A stretch of DNA of 40,137 bases from an uncultured Pseudacidovorax sp. (lineage in GTDB: Bacteria; Pseudomonadota; Gammaproteobacteria; Burkholderiales; Burkholderiaceae_C). Positions 32,035 to 40,137 of the stretch are shown piece after piece. The notes below the pieces were generated by a model that saw only the letters and a list, made by a program, of their open reading frames with translations, was not told the DNA's origin and did not search any database. Every line of letters begins with the position of its first letter. Within the stretch, counting starts at the first letter, position 1. A program made the translations under genes and the position numbers. The stretch spans positions 1-40,137 of the forward strand of contig NZ_CAJYES010000162.1 in assembly GCF_913773995.1 (NCBI RefSeq), written 5' to 3'.

Positions 32035-32772
32035 ATGTCCCTCATCGATCCGGCCGTCGCGGCCGCCTTCGCGCCGCGCGGCGTGCTGCGCGCCTCCATC
32101 AACCTCGGCAATCCGATTCTGGCCCGCCGCGACGCGGGCACCGGCGAGGTGGGGGGTGTCTCGGTCGATCTGGCCCGCGCGTTCGCACAGGAGCTGGGCG
32201 TCGGCCTTGAGCTGGCGGTGTTCGACACCGCGGCCGCGTCGGTGGCCGCGGTGAAGGCCGAAGACGCGGACGTCGGCTTCTTCGCCATTGATCCGCTGCG
32301 CGGTGAAGGCATTCGCTTCACGGCGCCCTATGTGCTGATCGAGGGTGCGTACCTGGTACGCGATGCCTCGCCCCTGCAATCCAATGAAGAGGTCGACCGC
32401 GCCGGCACCCGCGTGATGGTGGGCAAGGGCAGCGCCTACGACCTGTATCTCACGCGCGAGTTGAAGACGGCCAGCATCGCGCGTGCGCCGTCTTCTCCGG
32501 CGGTGGTCGACGCCTTCATCGCCGAGGCGGCCGACGTGGCCGCCGGGGTGAAGCAGCAGTTGCAGGCCGACGCCGCACGCATCGGCGGCCTGCGCCTGCT
32601 GCCGGGGCGCTTCATGGTGATCCAGCAGGCCATGGGCACGCCCGCCAGCCGGGGAGAGGCGGCGGCCGCCGCGTTGGCCGCTTTCGTGGAAGAGGCCAAG
32701 GCGAGCGGCTTCGTGGCGCAGGCGCTGGCGCGCCATGGCATCCAGGGGGCGTCCGTCGCGCCCGCGGCCTGA
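32035..32772 (+). CDS. family 3 extracellular solute-binding-like protein lacking a signal peptide
   Basis: 245 residues from ATG 32035; AAGGAG at 32023-32028 is 6 bp upstream, which fixes the start. It has the amino-acid-binding-protein fold: GVLRASINLGNPIL, GVSVDLARAFAQELG, DVGFFAIDPLRGEGIRFTAPYVLIEGAYLV, VMVGKGSAYDLYL. Most relatives begin with a signal peptide, but here the fold starts within 15 residues of the Met, so the protein seems cytoplasmic. It may act as an intracellular sensor, or be a cyclohexadienyl-dehydratase-like enzyme of the same fold. No ABC permease genes are adjacent. Confidence 0.8.
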   Translation: MSLIDPAVAAAFAPRGVLRASINLGNPILARRDAGTGEVGGVSVDLARAFAQELGVGLELAVFDTAAASVAAVKAEDADVGFFAIDPLRGEGIRFTAPYVLIEGAYLVRDASPLQSNEEVDRAGTRVMVGKGSAYDLYLTRELKTASIARAPSSPAVVDAFIAEAADVAAGVKQQLQADAARIGGLRLLPGRFMVIQQAMGTPASRGEAAAAALAAFVEEAKASGFVAQALARHGIQGASVAPAA

Positions 32773-32828
32773 GACCGGCGCCCCGGCTCCCTGCGCTGCC
32801 GGTGCAGCATGGAGGCCGGCGTCGAGGC

Positions 32829-33752
32829 TCAGCCTGGCGCGGGCTCGGTGAGCTGGTGCCCCCACCGTTCGGTCAGCGCCTGGATCTGCGCCGCCACGGC
32901 GCGGGTGGCGGCCGACAGCTTGCCCTGGCTGGGCATGGCCAGCACCACATGCCGGCACAGGTCGGGTTCCACCAGCTGGCTGGCCTGCAGCCTGCCGGTC
33001 GCCACGGCCTCGGCCACCGCGTAGGGCCCCAGCACGGCATACAGCCCCGGCACTGCGGCGGCCAGTTCCTTCTGGGTCGTGAGCGAGTCGGCCTCGACGG
33101 CCGCATCGAGCCGGAACCCGCACGCGCGCGCCGCTTCGTCCAGGGTCTGCCGCCATTGGCCGGGCCGGCGCGGCAGCACCAGGCGCAGGTCGCGCAACTG
33201 CTCGAAGGCCAGCACGGGCGCGCGCGTGAGGGCATCGCCTGGCGCGGCGACCAGGTAGGTATGGGCCACGCACAGCGCCTTCTCATCGCGGCCGTTGGGT
33301 TGCTGGGCACGAAAGAGGATGGCCAGGTCGACCGCACCGGTGTCGAGCATCAGATCCAGCTCGGCCCCCTGGGCTTCCGCGATGCTCAGGCGGATGCCGG
33401 GGTGCTCGCGCTGCAGCGCCTCGAACAGGCGTGTCATGAGCGGGTGGGCCGCCGAGGGCAGGATGCCCAGCCGCACCTCGCCCAGCAGTTGCCCGGCGTC
33501 GGCGCGCATTTCGCTCTCCAGCTGTTCCGTGTCGTGCAGCCAGGCCCGCAGCCGCCGGGCCGCGCGCTCTCCCAGTTCGGTGAGCGTCACGCCGCGGCCC
33601 GTCCGGTGAAAGAGGCGCCCGCCGCAGCTCGCCTCGAAATCCGCGATCTGGCGGCTGATGTGCGACTGCACGGTCTGCCGCCGCAAGGCCACCTTGCTCA
33701 GGCTGCCGGTGTCGGCGACTTCGAGGAACAGGCGAACGCTGGCGGGGTTCAT
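32829..33752 (-). CDS. LysR family transcriptional regulator
   Basis: 307 residues. Winged helix at residues 1-60 (RLFLEVADTGSLSKVALRRQTVQSHISRQI, then RLFHRTGRGVTLTELG), then a two-lobed effector domain (GEVRLGILPSAAHPL). It diverges from the FAH-hyuA-hyuB operon across 119 bp that carry a LysR-type palindrome, so it very likely controls that operon with a substrate or intermediate as co-inducer. Confidence 0.93.
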   Translation of the reverse strand: MNPASVRLFLEVADTGSLSKVALRRQTVQSHISRQIADFEASCGGRLFHRTGRGVTLTELGERAARRLRAWLHDTEQLESEMRADAGQLLGEVRLGILPSAAHPLMTRLFEALQREHPGIRLSIAEAQGAELDLMLDTGAVDLAILFRAQQPNGRDEKALCVAHTYLVAAPGDALTRAPVLAFEQLRDLRLVLPRRPGQWRQTLDEAARACGFRLDAAVEADSLTTQKELAAAVPGLYAVLGPYAVAEAVATGRLQASQLVEPDLCRHVVLAMPSQGKLSAATRAVAAQIQALTERWGHQLTEPAPG

Positions 33753-33771
33753 CGGGCGAAAGGGGCTGAGT

Positions 33772-33789
33772 TATGCCTCATGAAGCATA
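33772..33789. promoter_or_regulatory. LysR-type operator palindrome
   Basis: TATGC (33772-33776) and GCATA (33785-33789) are perfect inverted arms with an 8-bp spacer. The site lies 20 bp before the lysR start and about 83 bp before the FAH gene, the usual place for a LysR recognition site. A second, weaker ATATCTGCCAT stretch follows and may be the activation site. Confidence 0.6.
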
Positions 33790-33871
33790 TCTGCCATCTT
33801 TCCCGTCTGTCTAGGAAGAAGGCGCGGGCATTCCTACAGTCCCTCCATTGCTTTGACCGATGGAGACAGAT

Positions 33872-34720
33872 GTGAGACTCGCCAGCTTCGTGTTCGAGGG
33901 CCAGCCCGCCTATGGCGTGGTGGAGGATGGCCACTACCGCGTACCGCCCGCCGCTTTCCGCGCCCGCTTCGCCGACCTGACCGCCGTGCTGCGTGCCGGG
34001 GCGCTCGATGAACTCCGCACGGCCGCTGCCGAGGGCGAGCGCGTGGCGGCCGAGGCTGTGCAGCTGCTGCCCGTGATCCCCAACCCCGGCAAGCTCATCT
34101 GCGTGGGCCTGAACTACAAGACCCACGTCGCCGAGACCAAGCGGGCCGACAGCGACTACCCCTCGCTCTTCCTGCGCTTCAACGACACCCTGGCCGCGCA
34201 TGGCGACGCGGTGCTGCGCCCCGCCTTCTCCGAGCGCTTCGACTGGGAGGGCGAGCTGGCCTTCGTGATCGGCAAGGGCGGCCGGCACATTCCGAAAGCG
34301 CAGGCCTTCGAGCACATCGCCGGCTATGCCTGCTTCAACGACGTGAGCGTGCGCGACTGGCAGCGCCACACCCACCAGTTCACCCCCGGCAAGAACTTCC
34401 CGGGCACCGCGCCCTTCGGCCCCTACCTGGTCACTCGCGACGAGGTTCCCGACGTGACGGCGTTGACGCTGGAGACGCGGGTCAATGGCCAGGTCATGCA
34501 GCATGCCGGCATCTCGGACCTGATCTTCGACATCCCCGTGCTGGTCGAGTACATCTCGCGCTTCACGCCGCTTTCTCCCGGCGACGTGATCGCCACCGGC
34601 ACGCCCGGCGGCGTGGGTGACCGGCGCGAGCCGCCGCTCTACATGAAGGACGGCGACACCGTCGAGGTCGAGATCACCGGCCTGGGCGTGCTGCGCAACC
34701 GCATCGGCACCGCGCACTGA
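33872..34720 (+). CDS. fumarylacetoacetate hydrolase (FAH) family protein
   Basis: 282 residues from GTG 33872, preferred because GGAGA at 33862-33866 is well spaced and relatives begin MRLASFV; an in-frame ATG at 33860 would add four residues. Metal ligands are Glu126 and Glu128 in DWEGELAFVIGK and Asp157 in YACFNDVSVRDWQ. GLNYKTHVAE and ATGTPGGVG are typical. Members hydrolyse or decarboxylate 2-oxo or 1,3-dicarbonyl acids such as acylpyruvates. It leads the hydantoinase-type operon and is likely the last carbon-carbon cleaving step of that pathway, not the tyrosine-pathway FahA. Confidence 0.9.
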   Translation: MRLASFVFEGQPAYGVVEDGHYRVPPAAFRARFADLTAVLRAGALDELRTAAAEGERVAAEAVQLLPVIPNPGKLICVGLNYKTHVAETKRADSDYPSLFLRFNDTLAAHGDAVLRPAFSERFDWEGELAFVIGKGGRHIPKAQAFEHIAGYACFNDVSVRDWQRHTHQFTPGKNFPGTAPFGPYLVTRDEVPDVTALTLETRVNGQVMQHAGISDLIFDIPVLVEYISRFTPLSPGDVIATGTPGGVGDRREPPLYMKDGDTVEVEITGLGVLRNRIGTAH

Positions 34721-34744
34721 CGCGCACCCCACAGAAAGACTTCC

Positions 34745-36844
34745 ATGGCACACACATCCGATGCGGCGCGGGCCGCAGGCGGTCGGCTGCGCATCGCCGT
34801 CGACATCGGCGGCACCTTCACCGACATGGCCGCCTTCGACGAGGCCAGCGGCAAGCTGCTGTTCGGCAAGGCGCTCTCCACCCATGGTGAGCTGGTCAAG
34901 GGCATCCAGGCCACCATCGACAGCGCGAAGATCGACTGGCGCGACGGCCACCTGTTCCTGCACGGCTCCACCATCGCCATCAACACGCTGCTGGAGCGCA
35001 ACGGCGCCAACACCGCGCTGCTGATCACCGAGGGCTTCCGCGACATCTACGAGATCGGCCGCGTGAACCGGCCCGATGCCTACAACCTCTTCTTCAACAA
35101 GCACGAGCCGCTGGTGCGCCGCAGCCTGCGCTTCGAGGTGGCCGAGCGGCTGCGCGCCGATGGCAGCACCCACAAGCCGCTGGACGAAGAGGCGGTGCGC
35201 GAGCTGGCCCGCACCCTGCGCGGCGAGGGCGTGGAGGCCGTGGCCGTGCTGCTGCTGCACTCCTACCGCAATCCGAAGCACGAGCAGCGGGTCAAGCAGA
35301 TCCTGCAGGAAGAGATCCCCGGCGCCTTCGTCTGCGCGTCGCACGAGCTGTCGCAGGAATACCGCGAGTTCGAGCGCGTCTCCACGGCGGTGGCCAATGC
35401 CTATGTCGGCCCCCGCGTGAGCGAATACCTGGGCCAGCTGGAGCGGCACCTGGCCGGCAAGGGCTTCGGCGGCGACTTCTACATCGTGCAGTCCACCGGC
35501 GGCCTGTTCCCGGTGGAGCATGCGAAGGTGGGTTGCGTGCGCATGCTGGAGTCCGGCCCGGCGGCCGGCGTGATCGGCGCGCAGGCCATCTGTGCCCAGC
35601 TCGGCATGGGCGACGCCATCGCCTTCGACATGGGCGGCACCACGGCCAAGGCCGGCGTGATCAGCGAAGGCCGGCCCCTGACCACCGGCTCCGCCCTGAT
35701 CGGCGGTTATGAGCGAGCCCTGCCGATCCAAATCCCGATGATGGACATCCACGAGGTGGGCACGGGCGGCGGCTCCATCGCGCGGGTGGAGACGGGCAAC
35801 GCGCTGCGCGTCGGCCCGCAGAGCGCCGGCTCCATCCCCGGACCGGTCGCCTACGGCCGCGGCGGCACCGAGCCGACCGTCACCGATGCCAACCTGCTGC
35901 TGGGCCGGCTCGACGCCGATCACTTCCTCGGCGGCGAACTCAAGCTGGACCTGGACGGCTGCCGCCGCCAGATGGCCGAGCGCGTGGCCGGCCCGCTGGG
36001 GCTGGAGCCCACCGAGGCGGCCGACGGCATCCTGCGCATCGCCGTGACGCAGATGTCGCATGCCGTGAAGGCCGTGACCACCGAGCGCGGTCTGGATGCC
36101 GGCAGCTTCACCATGGTGGTGTATGGCGGCGCCGGGCCGCTGCATGCCTCGGCCATCGCCCGCGAGATCGGCATCCGCAAGGTGCTCATCCCCTATGCGC
36201 CGGGCTACTTCTCGGCCTACGGCATGCTGTTCTCGGACCTGCGCTACGACTATGTGCGCTCGGTGTTCCGCAAGCTGGGCGACGTCTCTTTCGAGGAGAT
36301 CGAGGCTGCCTACCAGTCGATGGAGGACGAGGGCCGCGCCGCGCTCGCGGCCTCGGGCGTCGAGCCCGATGGCGTGGTGATTGAGCGTGCCGCCGACATG
36401 CGCTACGTGGGCCAGGAGCATGCCGTGACGGTGGACCTGCCGCTGGCCTTCTTCGAAGGCCGCGACCGAGCCGCCATCAAGCAGCAGTTCGACGAGCTGC
36501 ACAAGGTGCGCTACGGCACCTCGGCGCCCAAGGAGCCGGCCGACCTGGTCAGCCTGCGCGTCACGGTGCTCGGCACCATGAAGAAGCCGCCCAAGCACAG
36601 CGTGGAGTCGGGCCGCACGCAGCCCGATGCGGTGGCCGTGCGCACCGTCAAGCCGGTGTACTTCCGCAGCACGGGCTGGACCGACACGCCGGTCTACATC
36701 CGCGACCTGCTGCTGGCGGGCAACGAGATCGCCGGCCCCGCACTGGTCGAGGAGCATGCCTCCACCACCGTCGTGCAGCCGGGCGATGCGCTGCGCGTGG
36801 ACGAACTGGGCAACCTGCAGATCTCCATCGGGAGCGAGCGATGA
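34745..36844 (+). CDS. hyuA: hydantoinase/oxoprolinase family protein, subunit A (HyuA-like)
   Basis: 699 residues. Two ATP-binding halves of the ASKHA kind are visible: VDIGGTFTDMAAFDE at the N terminus (Asp20-Asp27) and AFDMGGTTAKAG around Asp295. HGSTIAINTLLERNG and GTGGGSIA are typical of N-methylhydantoinase A, 5-oxoprolinase and the ATP-using subunits of acetone and acetophenone carboxylases. It would activate a cyclic amide or a ketone with ATP, with the partner encoded by the next gene (ATGA overlap). Which of these reactions it performs cannot be told from motifs alone. Confidence 0.9.
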   Translation: MAHTSDAARAAGGRLRIAVDIGGTFTDMAAFDEASGKLLFGKALSTHGELVKGIQATIDSAKIDWRDGHLFLHGSTIAINTLLERNGANTALLITEGFRDIYEIGRVNRPDAYNLFFNKHEPLVRRSLRFEVAERLRADGSTHKPLDEEAVRELARTLRGEGVEAVAVLLLHSYRNPKHEQRVKQILQEEIPGAFVCASHELSQEYREFERVSTAVANAYVGPRVSEYLGQLERHLAGKGFGGDFYIVQSTGGLFPVEHAKVGCVRMLESGPAAGVIGAQAICAQLGMGDAIAFDMGGTTAKAGVISEGRPLTTGSALIGGYERALPIQIPMMDIHEVGTGGGSIARVETGNALRVGPQSAGSIPGPVAYGRGGTEPTVTDANLLLGRLDADHFLGGELKLDLDGCRRQMAERVAGPLGLEPTEAADGILRIAVTQMSHAVKAVTTERGLDAGSFTMVVYGGAGPLHASAIAREIGIRKVLIPYAPGYFSAYGMLFSDLRYDYVRSVFRKLGDVSFEEIEAAYQSMEDEGRAALAASGVEPDGVVIERAADMRYVGQEHAVTVDLPLAFFEGRDRAAIKQQFDELHKVRYGTSAPKEPADLVSLRVTVLGTMKKPPKHSVESGRTQPDAVAVRTVKPVYFRSTGWTDTPVYIRDLLLAGNEIAGPALVEEHASTTVVQPGDALRVDELGNLQISIGSER

Positions 36845-38649
36845 GCAACACCACCCTCTCCACCTCGGCCGCGCCGCAGGGCGCCGGCGCCGTCGATCCG
36901 GTCACCGTCGAGATCATCCGCAACGGCCTGTATGCCGTGACGGAGGAGATGAAGAGCAACCTGACGCGCACCGCGTACAACCTCATCATCTACGAGGCGC
37001 TGGACTTCACCGTCGGCCTGTTCACCCGCGAGGGCGACACGGTCTCGATCGGCCTGGGCCTGCCCATGTTCATCCGCGGCATGAGCGAGACGGTCAAGGC
37101 CAAGATCCGCCACTTCGGCTACGAGAACATCAAGCCGGGCGACATCCTCGTCACCAACGACGCCTACACCACCGGCAGCCACCTGAACCACTTCACCTTC
37201 ACCATGCCGGTGTTCCACGAAGGGCGACTGGAGGGCTTCACCTGCTGCATGGCGCACTGGCTGGACGTGGGCGGCACGTTGGGCAACGTGACCACCGACA
37301 TCTTCAGCGAGGGCATCCAGATCCCCATCGTGAAGTACCAGCGCGAGGGCGCCGTCAACCAGGACCTGGTCGACATCATCGCGATGAACGTGCGCATGCC
37401 CGAGCGGGCGCTGGGCGACCTGCGGGCCCAGATCACCGCCGTGACGACCGGCGAGCGCCGCTACCTCGAACTGCTGCAGCGCTACGGCGCCGGCGCCGTC
37501 AACGGTGCCATCGCGCAGATCATGGATTCCAGCGAGGCAGTGGCGCGCAAGAACACGCTGTCCATCCCCGACGGCACCTACGAGGCCGAGTCCTTCATGG
37601 ACGACGACGGCCTGGAGATCGGCAAGCGTATCCCGATCCGGGTGAAGGTCACCGTCAAGGGCGACGAGATGACCGTTGACCTGAGCGACGTCAGCAAGCA
37701 GGTGCGCGGCTTCTACAACAGCGGCTTCACCACCGGCATCGCCTGCGCGCAGGTGGCCTACAAGTGCCTCACCACGCCGACCGACTACCCGGTCAACGAC
37801 GGCTCCTTCCGGCCGCTGAAGGTCATCATGCCGATGGGCACCGTCATCAGCGCCGAGCGGCCGTATCCGATGCGGGTGTGGATGACCTTCCCGATGACGG
37901 TCATCGACACCATCTTCAAGGCGCTGGCGCCGGCCATTCCCGACCGCTCCATCGCAGGCCACCATGCGGACCTGGTGTTCCCCAACATCCACGGCATCAG
38001 CCCGGAGGATGGGCGGCTGTTCATCGTGGGCATCGGTCCGCTGGGTGGCGGCTGGGGCGCCAAGAGCCGGGAGGACGGCGTGTCGGTCACCGTCTGCATC
38101 AACGACGGCGACACGCACAACAGCCCCACCGAGCAGCTGGAGGCCAAGTACCCCGTGCTGGTGGAGAAGTACGAGATCCGCCAGGACTCCGGCGGCGCCG
38201 GCCGCTACCGCGGCGGCCTGGGCGCCGAGATGGTGGTGCAGGCGCTGTCGCCCTTCACCGTTACGACCCGCATCGACCGCGTGCATTGCAAGCCCTGGGG
38301 GCTGGAAGGCGGCGGCGAGGCCATGGGCAACGGGCTGGCCGTGCGCCACAAGGGCGAATGGAAGACCGACCATCCCAACGCCAAGATCTTCAACGTGCGG
38401 CTGGAGCGCGGCGACGCCTACAAGATGCTCTCGGGCGGCGGCGGCGGCTTCGGCAACCCGCTGGAGCGCGAGCTCGACAAGGTGGCCGAGGACGTGCGCG
38501 AGGGCTACGTCAGCGCCCAGGTGGCGCGGGAGGTCTACAAGGTGGCGCTCGACGCCCGGGGCCAGGTCGATGCCGCGGCGACGCAGGCCCTGCGCAGCGC
38601 GGCGCCCGGCGGCGCCGGCGCCAGCGAACTTGCCTGGGCCGGCCAGTGA
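36841..38649 (+). CDS. hyuB: hydantoinase/oxoprolinase family protein, subunit B (HyuB-like)
   Basis: 602 residues, starting in an ATGA overlap with hyuA. Family motifs: VTVEIIRNGLYAVTEEM at the start, NDAYTTGSHLNHFT with the metal-binding Asp/His, HWLDVGG, DSGGAGRYRGGLG late, and GGGGGFGNPLER near the end. Together with subunit A it forms an ATP-dependent hydrolase or carboxylase. The C-terminal 60 residues are those usually seen in N-methylhydantoinase B relatives of Comamonadaceae-type operons. Confidence 0.92.
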   Translation: MSNTTLSTSAAPQGAGAVDPVTVEIIRNGLYAVTEEMKSNLTRTAYNLIIYEALDFTVGLFTREGDTVSIGLGLPMFIRGMSETVKAKIRHFGYENIKPGDILVTNDAYTTGSHLNHFTFTMPVFHEGRLEGFTCCMAHWLDVGGTLGNVTTDIFSEGIQIPIVKYQREGAVNQDLVDIIAMNVRMPERALGDLRAQITAVTTGERRYLELLQRYGAGAVNGAIAQIMDSSEAVARKNTLSIPDGTYEAESFMDDDGLEIGKRIPIRVKVTVKGDEMTVDLSDVSKQVRGFYNSGFTTGIACAQVAYKCLTTPTDYPVNDGSFRPLKVIMPMGTVISAERPYPMRVWMTFPMTVIDTIFKALAPAIPDRSIAGHHADLVFPNIHGISPEDGRLFIVGIGPLGGGWGAKSREDGVSVTVCINDGDTHNSPTEQLEAKYPVLVEKYEIRQDSGGAGRYRGGLGAEMVVQALSPFTVTTRIDRVHCKPWGLEGGGEAMGNGLAVRHKGEWKTDHPNAKIFNVRLERGDAYKMLSGGGGGFGNPLERELDKVAEDVREGYVSAQVAREVYKVALDARGQVDAAATQALRSAAPGGAGASELAWAGQ

Positions 38650-39023
38650 GCTGCGCGATGGCCGAGGTCGACACCGCCCGCGAGCAGGCGCATCGGCTGC
38701 TGGAGCTGTGGAGCGCGCTGGCCCTGCGGCATGTGGCGCTGGGCGGTGCCTGCGCCTGCGGCGCGGGCGGCGTCAGCCTGCGGCTGGAGGACTTCGAGCT
38801 GGACATCGCCGACTACCTGCAGGATGGCGGCGAGCGGCACGAGGATGCAGGCGTGGCCGGCTGGTTCAAGGCGCGCGCCGGCCAGTCGCCCGGCAGCCAG
38901 CCGCTGCGCGATCTGCTCGACGGTGTGCTGAGCGGGACCGTTCCCCCGGCTGCCGCCGACTGGCTGCTGCCGCGGCTGGAGCGCACGCTGCGCTCCTTTG
39001 CCGAACTGCACGGCGGGCTGTGA
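38646..39023 (+). CDS. small CxC protein in the hydantoinase operon, unknown function
   Basis: 125 residues if it starts at GTG 38646 (GTGA overlap with hyuB), 121 from ATG 38658. It contains GGACACGAGG with Cys in a CxC pair, then an acidic region LRLEDFELDIADYL and helical ends. I know no family for it. ATP-dependent acetone and acetophenone carboxylases contain a small zinc-binding subunit beside the HyuA/HyuB-type subunits, so this may be a comparable third subunit or a metal carrier. The next gene is a CobW-type metal GTPase, 13 bp later, which fits a metal-related role. Confidence 0.65.
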   Translation: MSCAMAEVDTAREQAHRLLELWSALALRHVALGGACACGAGGVSLRLEDFELDIADYLQDGGERHEDAGVAGWFKARAGQSPGSQPLRDLLDGVLSGTVPPAAADWLLPRLERTLRSFAELHGGL

Positions 39024-39036
39024 CGCGGGGCGCACC

Positions 39037-40107
39037 ATGAGCGGCCATTTCTCCGCGCTGCTGGCAGCCACGCCGCCGGCCGAGCCGGTGGACCGGGTGC
39101 CGGTGACCGTGCTCACCGGCTTCCTCGGCAGCGGCAAGACGACGCTGCTCAACCGCCTGCTCGCGCTGCCCGACCTGGAAGGCACCGCGGTCATCGTCAA
39201 CGAGTTCGGCGCCGTCGGCATCGACCACGACCTGGTGGCCCACAGCACCGGGGACACGGTGCTGCTCGCCAACGGCTGCCTGTGCTGCGCCGTGCGTGGC
39301 GATCTGGTCGACGCGCTGGTGCGACTGCGGGAACGTGGCGCCTCGTTGCGCCGGGTGCTGATCGAGACCAGCGGCCTGGCCGACCCCGGCCCCATCCTGC
39401 GCACGCTGATGGGCGAGCCCGCCGTGGTGGCGCATTACCGGCTGGCGGGCACCGCCTGCACGGTGGATGCGGTGCTGGGCGTGGACACGCTGGCGCGCCA
39501 TCCGCAGGCGCAGCGGCAGGTGGCCGTGGCCGACCTGCTGATGGTCACCAAGACCGACCTGCTCGACGATGTCGCGCTGCCCGCGGGCCTGATCGACCGG
39601 CTCGGCCGCCTCAATCCGCAGGCCATGCGCCGCGACGATGCGGTGATGCATGCGCAGAGCCTGCGCCGGCTGATGGAGCGCCCGCCGCTCGACGCCCCGG
39701 TGGAGCTGGCGCCCGCCTACCGCCCCGCGGCCGGCGTCGCGCCCGCATCGACCGCCGATGCGGGCCTGCATGCCGAGGACATCCGCTCCTTCGTCATCAC
39801 CCGCGAAGAACCGCTTCCCCGCGATGGCTTCGCCGCCTGGATGGACATGCTCGTCGCCATGCGCGGCGAGGACCTGCTGCGCGTCAAGGGCATCGTGGCG
39901 CTGGCGGAGCAGCCGGAGCAGCCCCTGGTCTTCCATGGCGTGCAGCACCTGTTCGCGCCGCCGCAGACGCTGCCGGCCTGGCCGGGGCCCGACCGCCGCA
40001 CGCGCATCGTGTTCATCACCCGCGGCCTGGACCTGGAGGCGCTGGACGAATCGCTGCATGTGCTGGCGCGGCGAAAGCGGCGAGCGCCTCCAGCCGCGAG
40101 CGGCTGA
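39037..40107 (+). CDS. CobW/COG0523 family GTPase, putative metallochaperone
   Basis: 356 residues from ATG 39037. Walker A GFLGSGKTT (28-36), the metal-binding CxCC as Cys81-Leu-Cys83-Cys84, the switch ETSGLADPGP, the base-recognition MVTKTDLLD, and a C-terminal CobW_C domain (about 250-345, RSFVITREEPL and VLHVL-type end). The family inserts or supplies metals such as Zn, Co, Fe or Ni to client enzymes using GTP. As the last gene of the FAH-hyuAB operon, its client is most likely the HyuA/B enzyme or the small CxC protein. Confidence 0.92.
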   Translation: MSGHFSALLAATPPAEPVDRVPVTVLTGFLGSGKTTLLNRLLALPDLEGTAVIVNEFGAVGIDHDLVAHSTGDTVLLANGCLCCAVRGDLVDALVRLRERGASLRRVLIETSGLADPGPILRTLMGEPAVVAHYRLAGTACTVDAVLGVDTLARHPQAQRQVAVADLLMVTKTDLLDDVALPAGLIDRLGRLNPQAMRRDDAVMHAQSLRRLMERPPLDAPVELAPAYRPAAGVAPASTADAGLHAEDIRSFVITREEPLPRDGFAAWMDMLVAMRGEDLLRVKGIVALAEQPEQPLVFHGVQHLFAPPQTLPAWPGPDRRTRIVFITRGLDLEALDESLHVLARRKRRAPPAASG

Positions 40108-40137
40108 CCCTGGCCGTCCACGCATCGAACAACCAAG

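Noticed and set aside
33749-36757. Open minus-strand frame of 1002 codons opposite FAH and hyuA
   Set aside because: Same composition bias, no motif, and fully antisense to two conserved genes.
36694-38373. Long minus-strand frame opposite hyuB
   Set aside because: Antisense shadow without recognisable domains.
1-40137. CRISPR arrays, tRNA or rRNA genes, insertion sequences
   Set aside because: No regularly spaced repeats, cloverleaf-like segments, ribosomal sequence or transposase frames were seen on reading both strands; a dedicated search was not possible.

Overview
The window is high-GC and tightly packed. Genes often overlap as ATGA/GTGA/TGATG, and there are three Bug/TctC-type orphan solute-binding proteins and a TctD/TctE-type two-component pair. 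This points to a betaproteobacterium of the Comamonadaceae/Burkholderiales type (inference from gene content; no rRNA or marker gene is present). No tRNA, rRNA, CRISPR array or insertion sequence was seen.

Region 1 (1-1336) holds the 3' part of an aldose 1-epimerase gene and a small exported protein of unknown role. Region 2 (1369-15067) is the most striking metabolic locus. A divergent pair encodes an OtnK-like sugar-acid kinase and an OtnC-like class II aldolase/decarboxylase. On the other strand follow a HemL-like class III aminotransferase, a complete PotABCD-type ABC importer, a GntR/FCD regulator, a two-gene enzyme resembling N,N-dimethylformamidase (small and large subunits, with the Tyr/Tyr/Glu iron ligands apparently kept), a split transketolase and a shikimate-dehydrogenase-like protein that lacks the usual Ser-x-Ser substrate motif. 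I infer a catabolic pathway for an imported amide or amine-bearing polyol/sugar-acid compound; the substrate is unknown.

Region 3 (15397-17670) encodes a small membrane-anchored four-cysteine protein and, 18 bp later, a potassium channel with two complete voltage-sensor domains in tandem before a single pore. Region 4 (17697-20756, minus strand) is a phenylalanine/tyrosine catabolic operon, hpd-phhB-phhA followed by a short-chain dehydrogenase that resembles quinonoid dihydropteridine reductase and could close the pterin cycle. Region 5 (20757-23984) carries a vapBC toxin-antitoxin pair, a C-terminal remnant of a ketosteroid-dehydrogenase-like flavoprotein fused by an ATGA overlap to a glutathione S-transferase gene, a DUF3140/DUF2945 pair and a DUF1345 membrane protein.

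Region 6 (24400-32772) has an alpha/beta hydrolase, a Bug protein and a hydroxyacid dehydrogenase in one operon. It is followed by a minus-strand TctD-TctE-TctC set, another Bug protein, and a signal-less family 3 binding protein preceded by a structured leader with a terminator-like hairpin. Region 7 (32829-40107) is a LysR regulator diverging from an operon of FAH-family hydrolase, hydantoinase/oxoprolinase A and B, a small CxC protein and a CobW-type GTPase, probably a metal-dependent ring-opening or carboxylating catabolic module.
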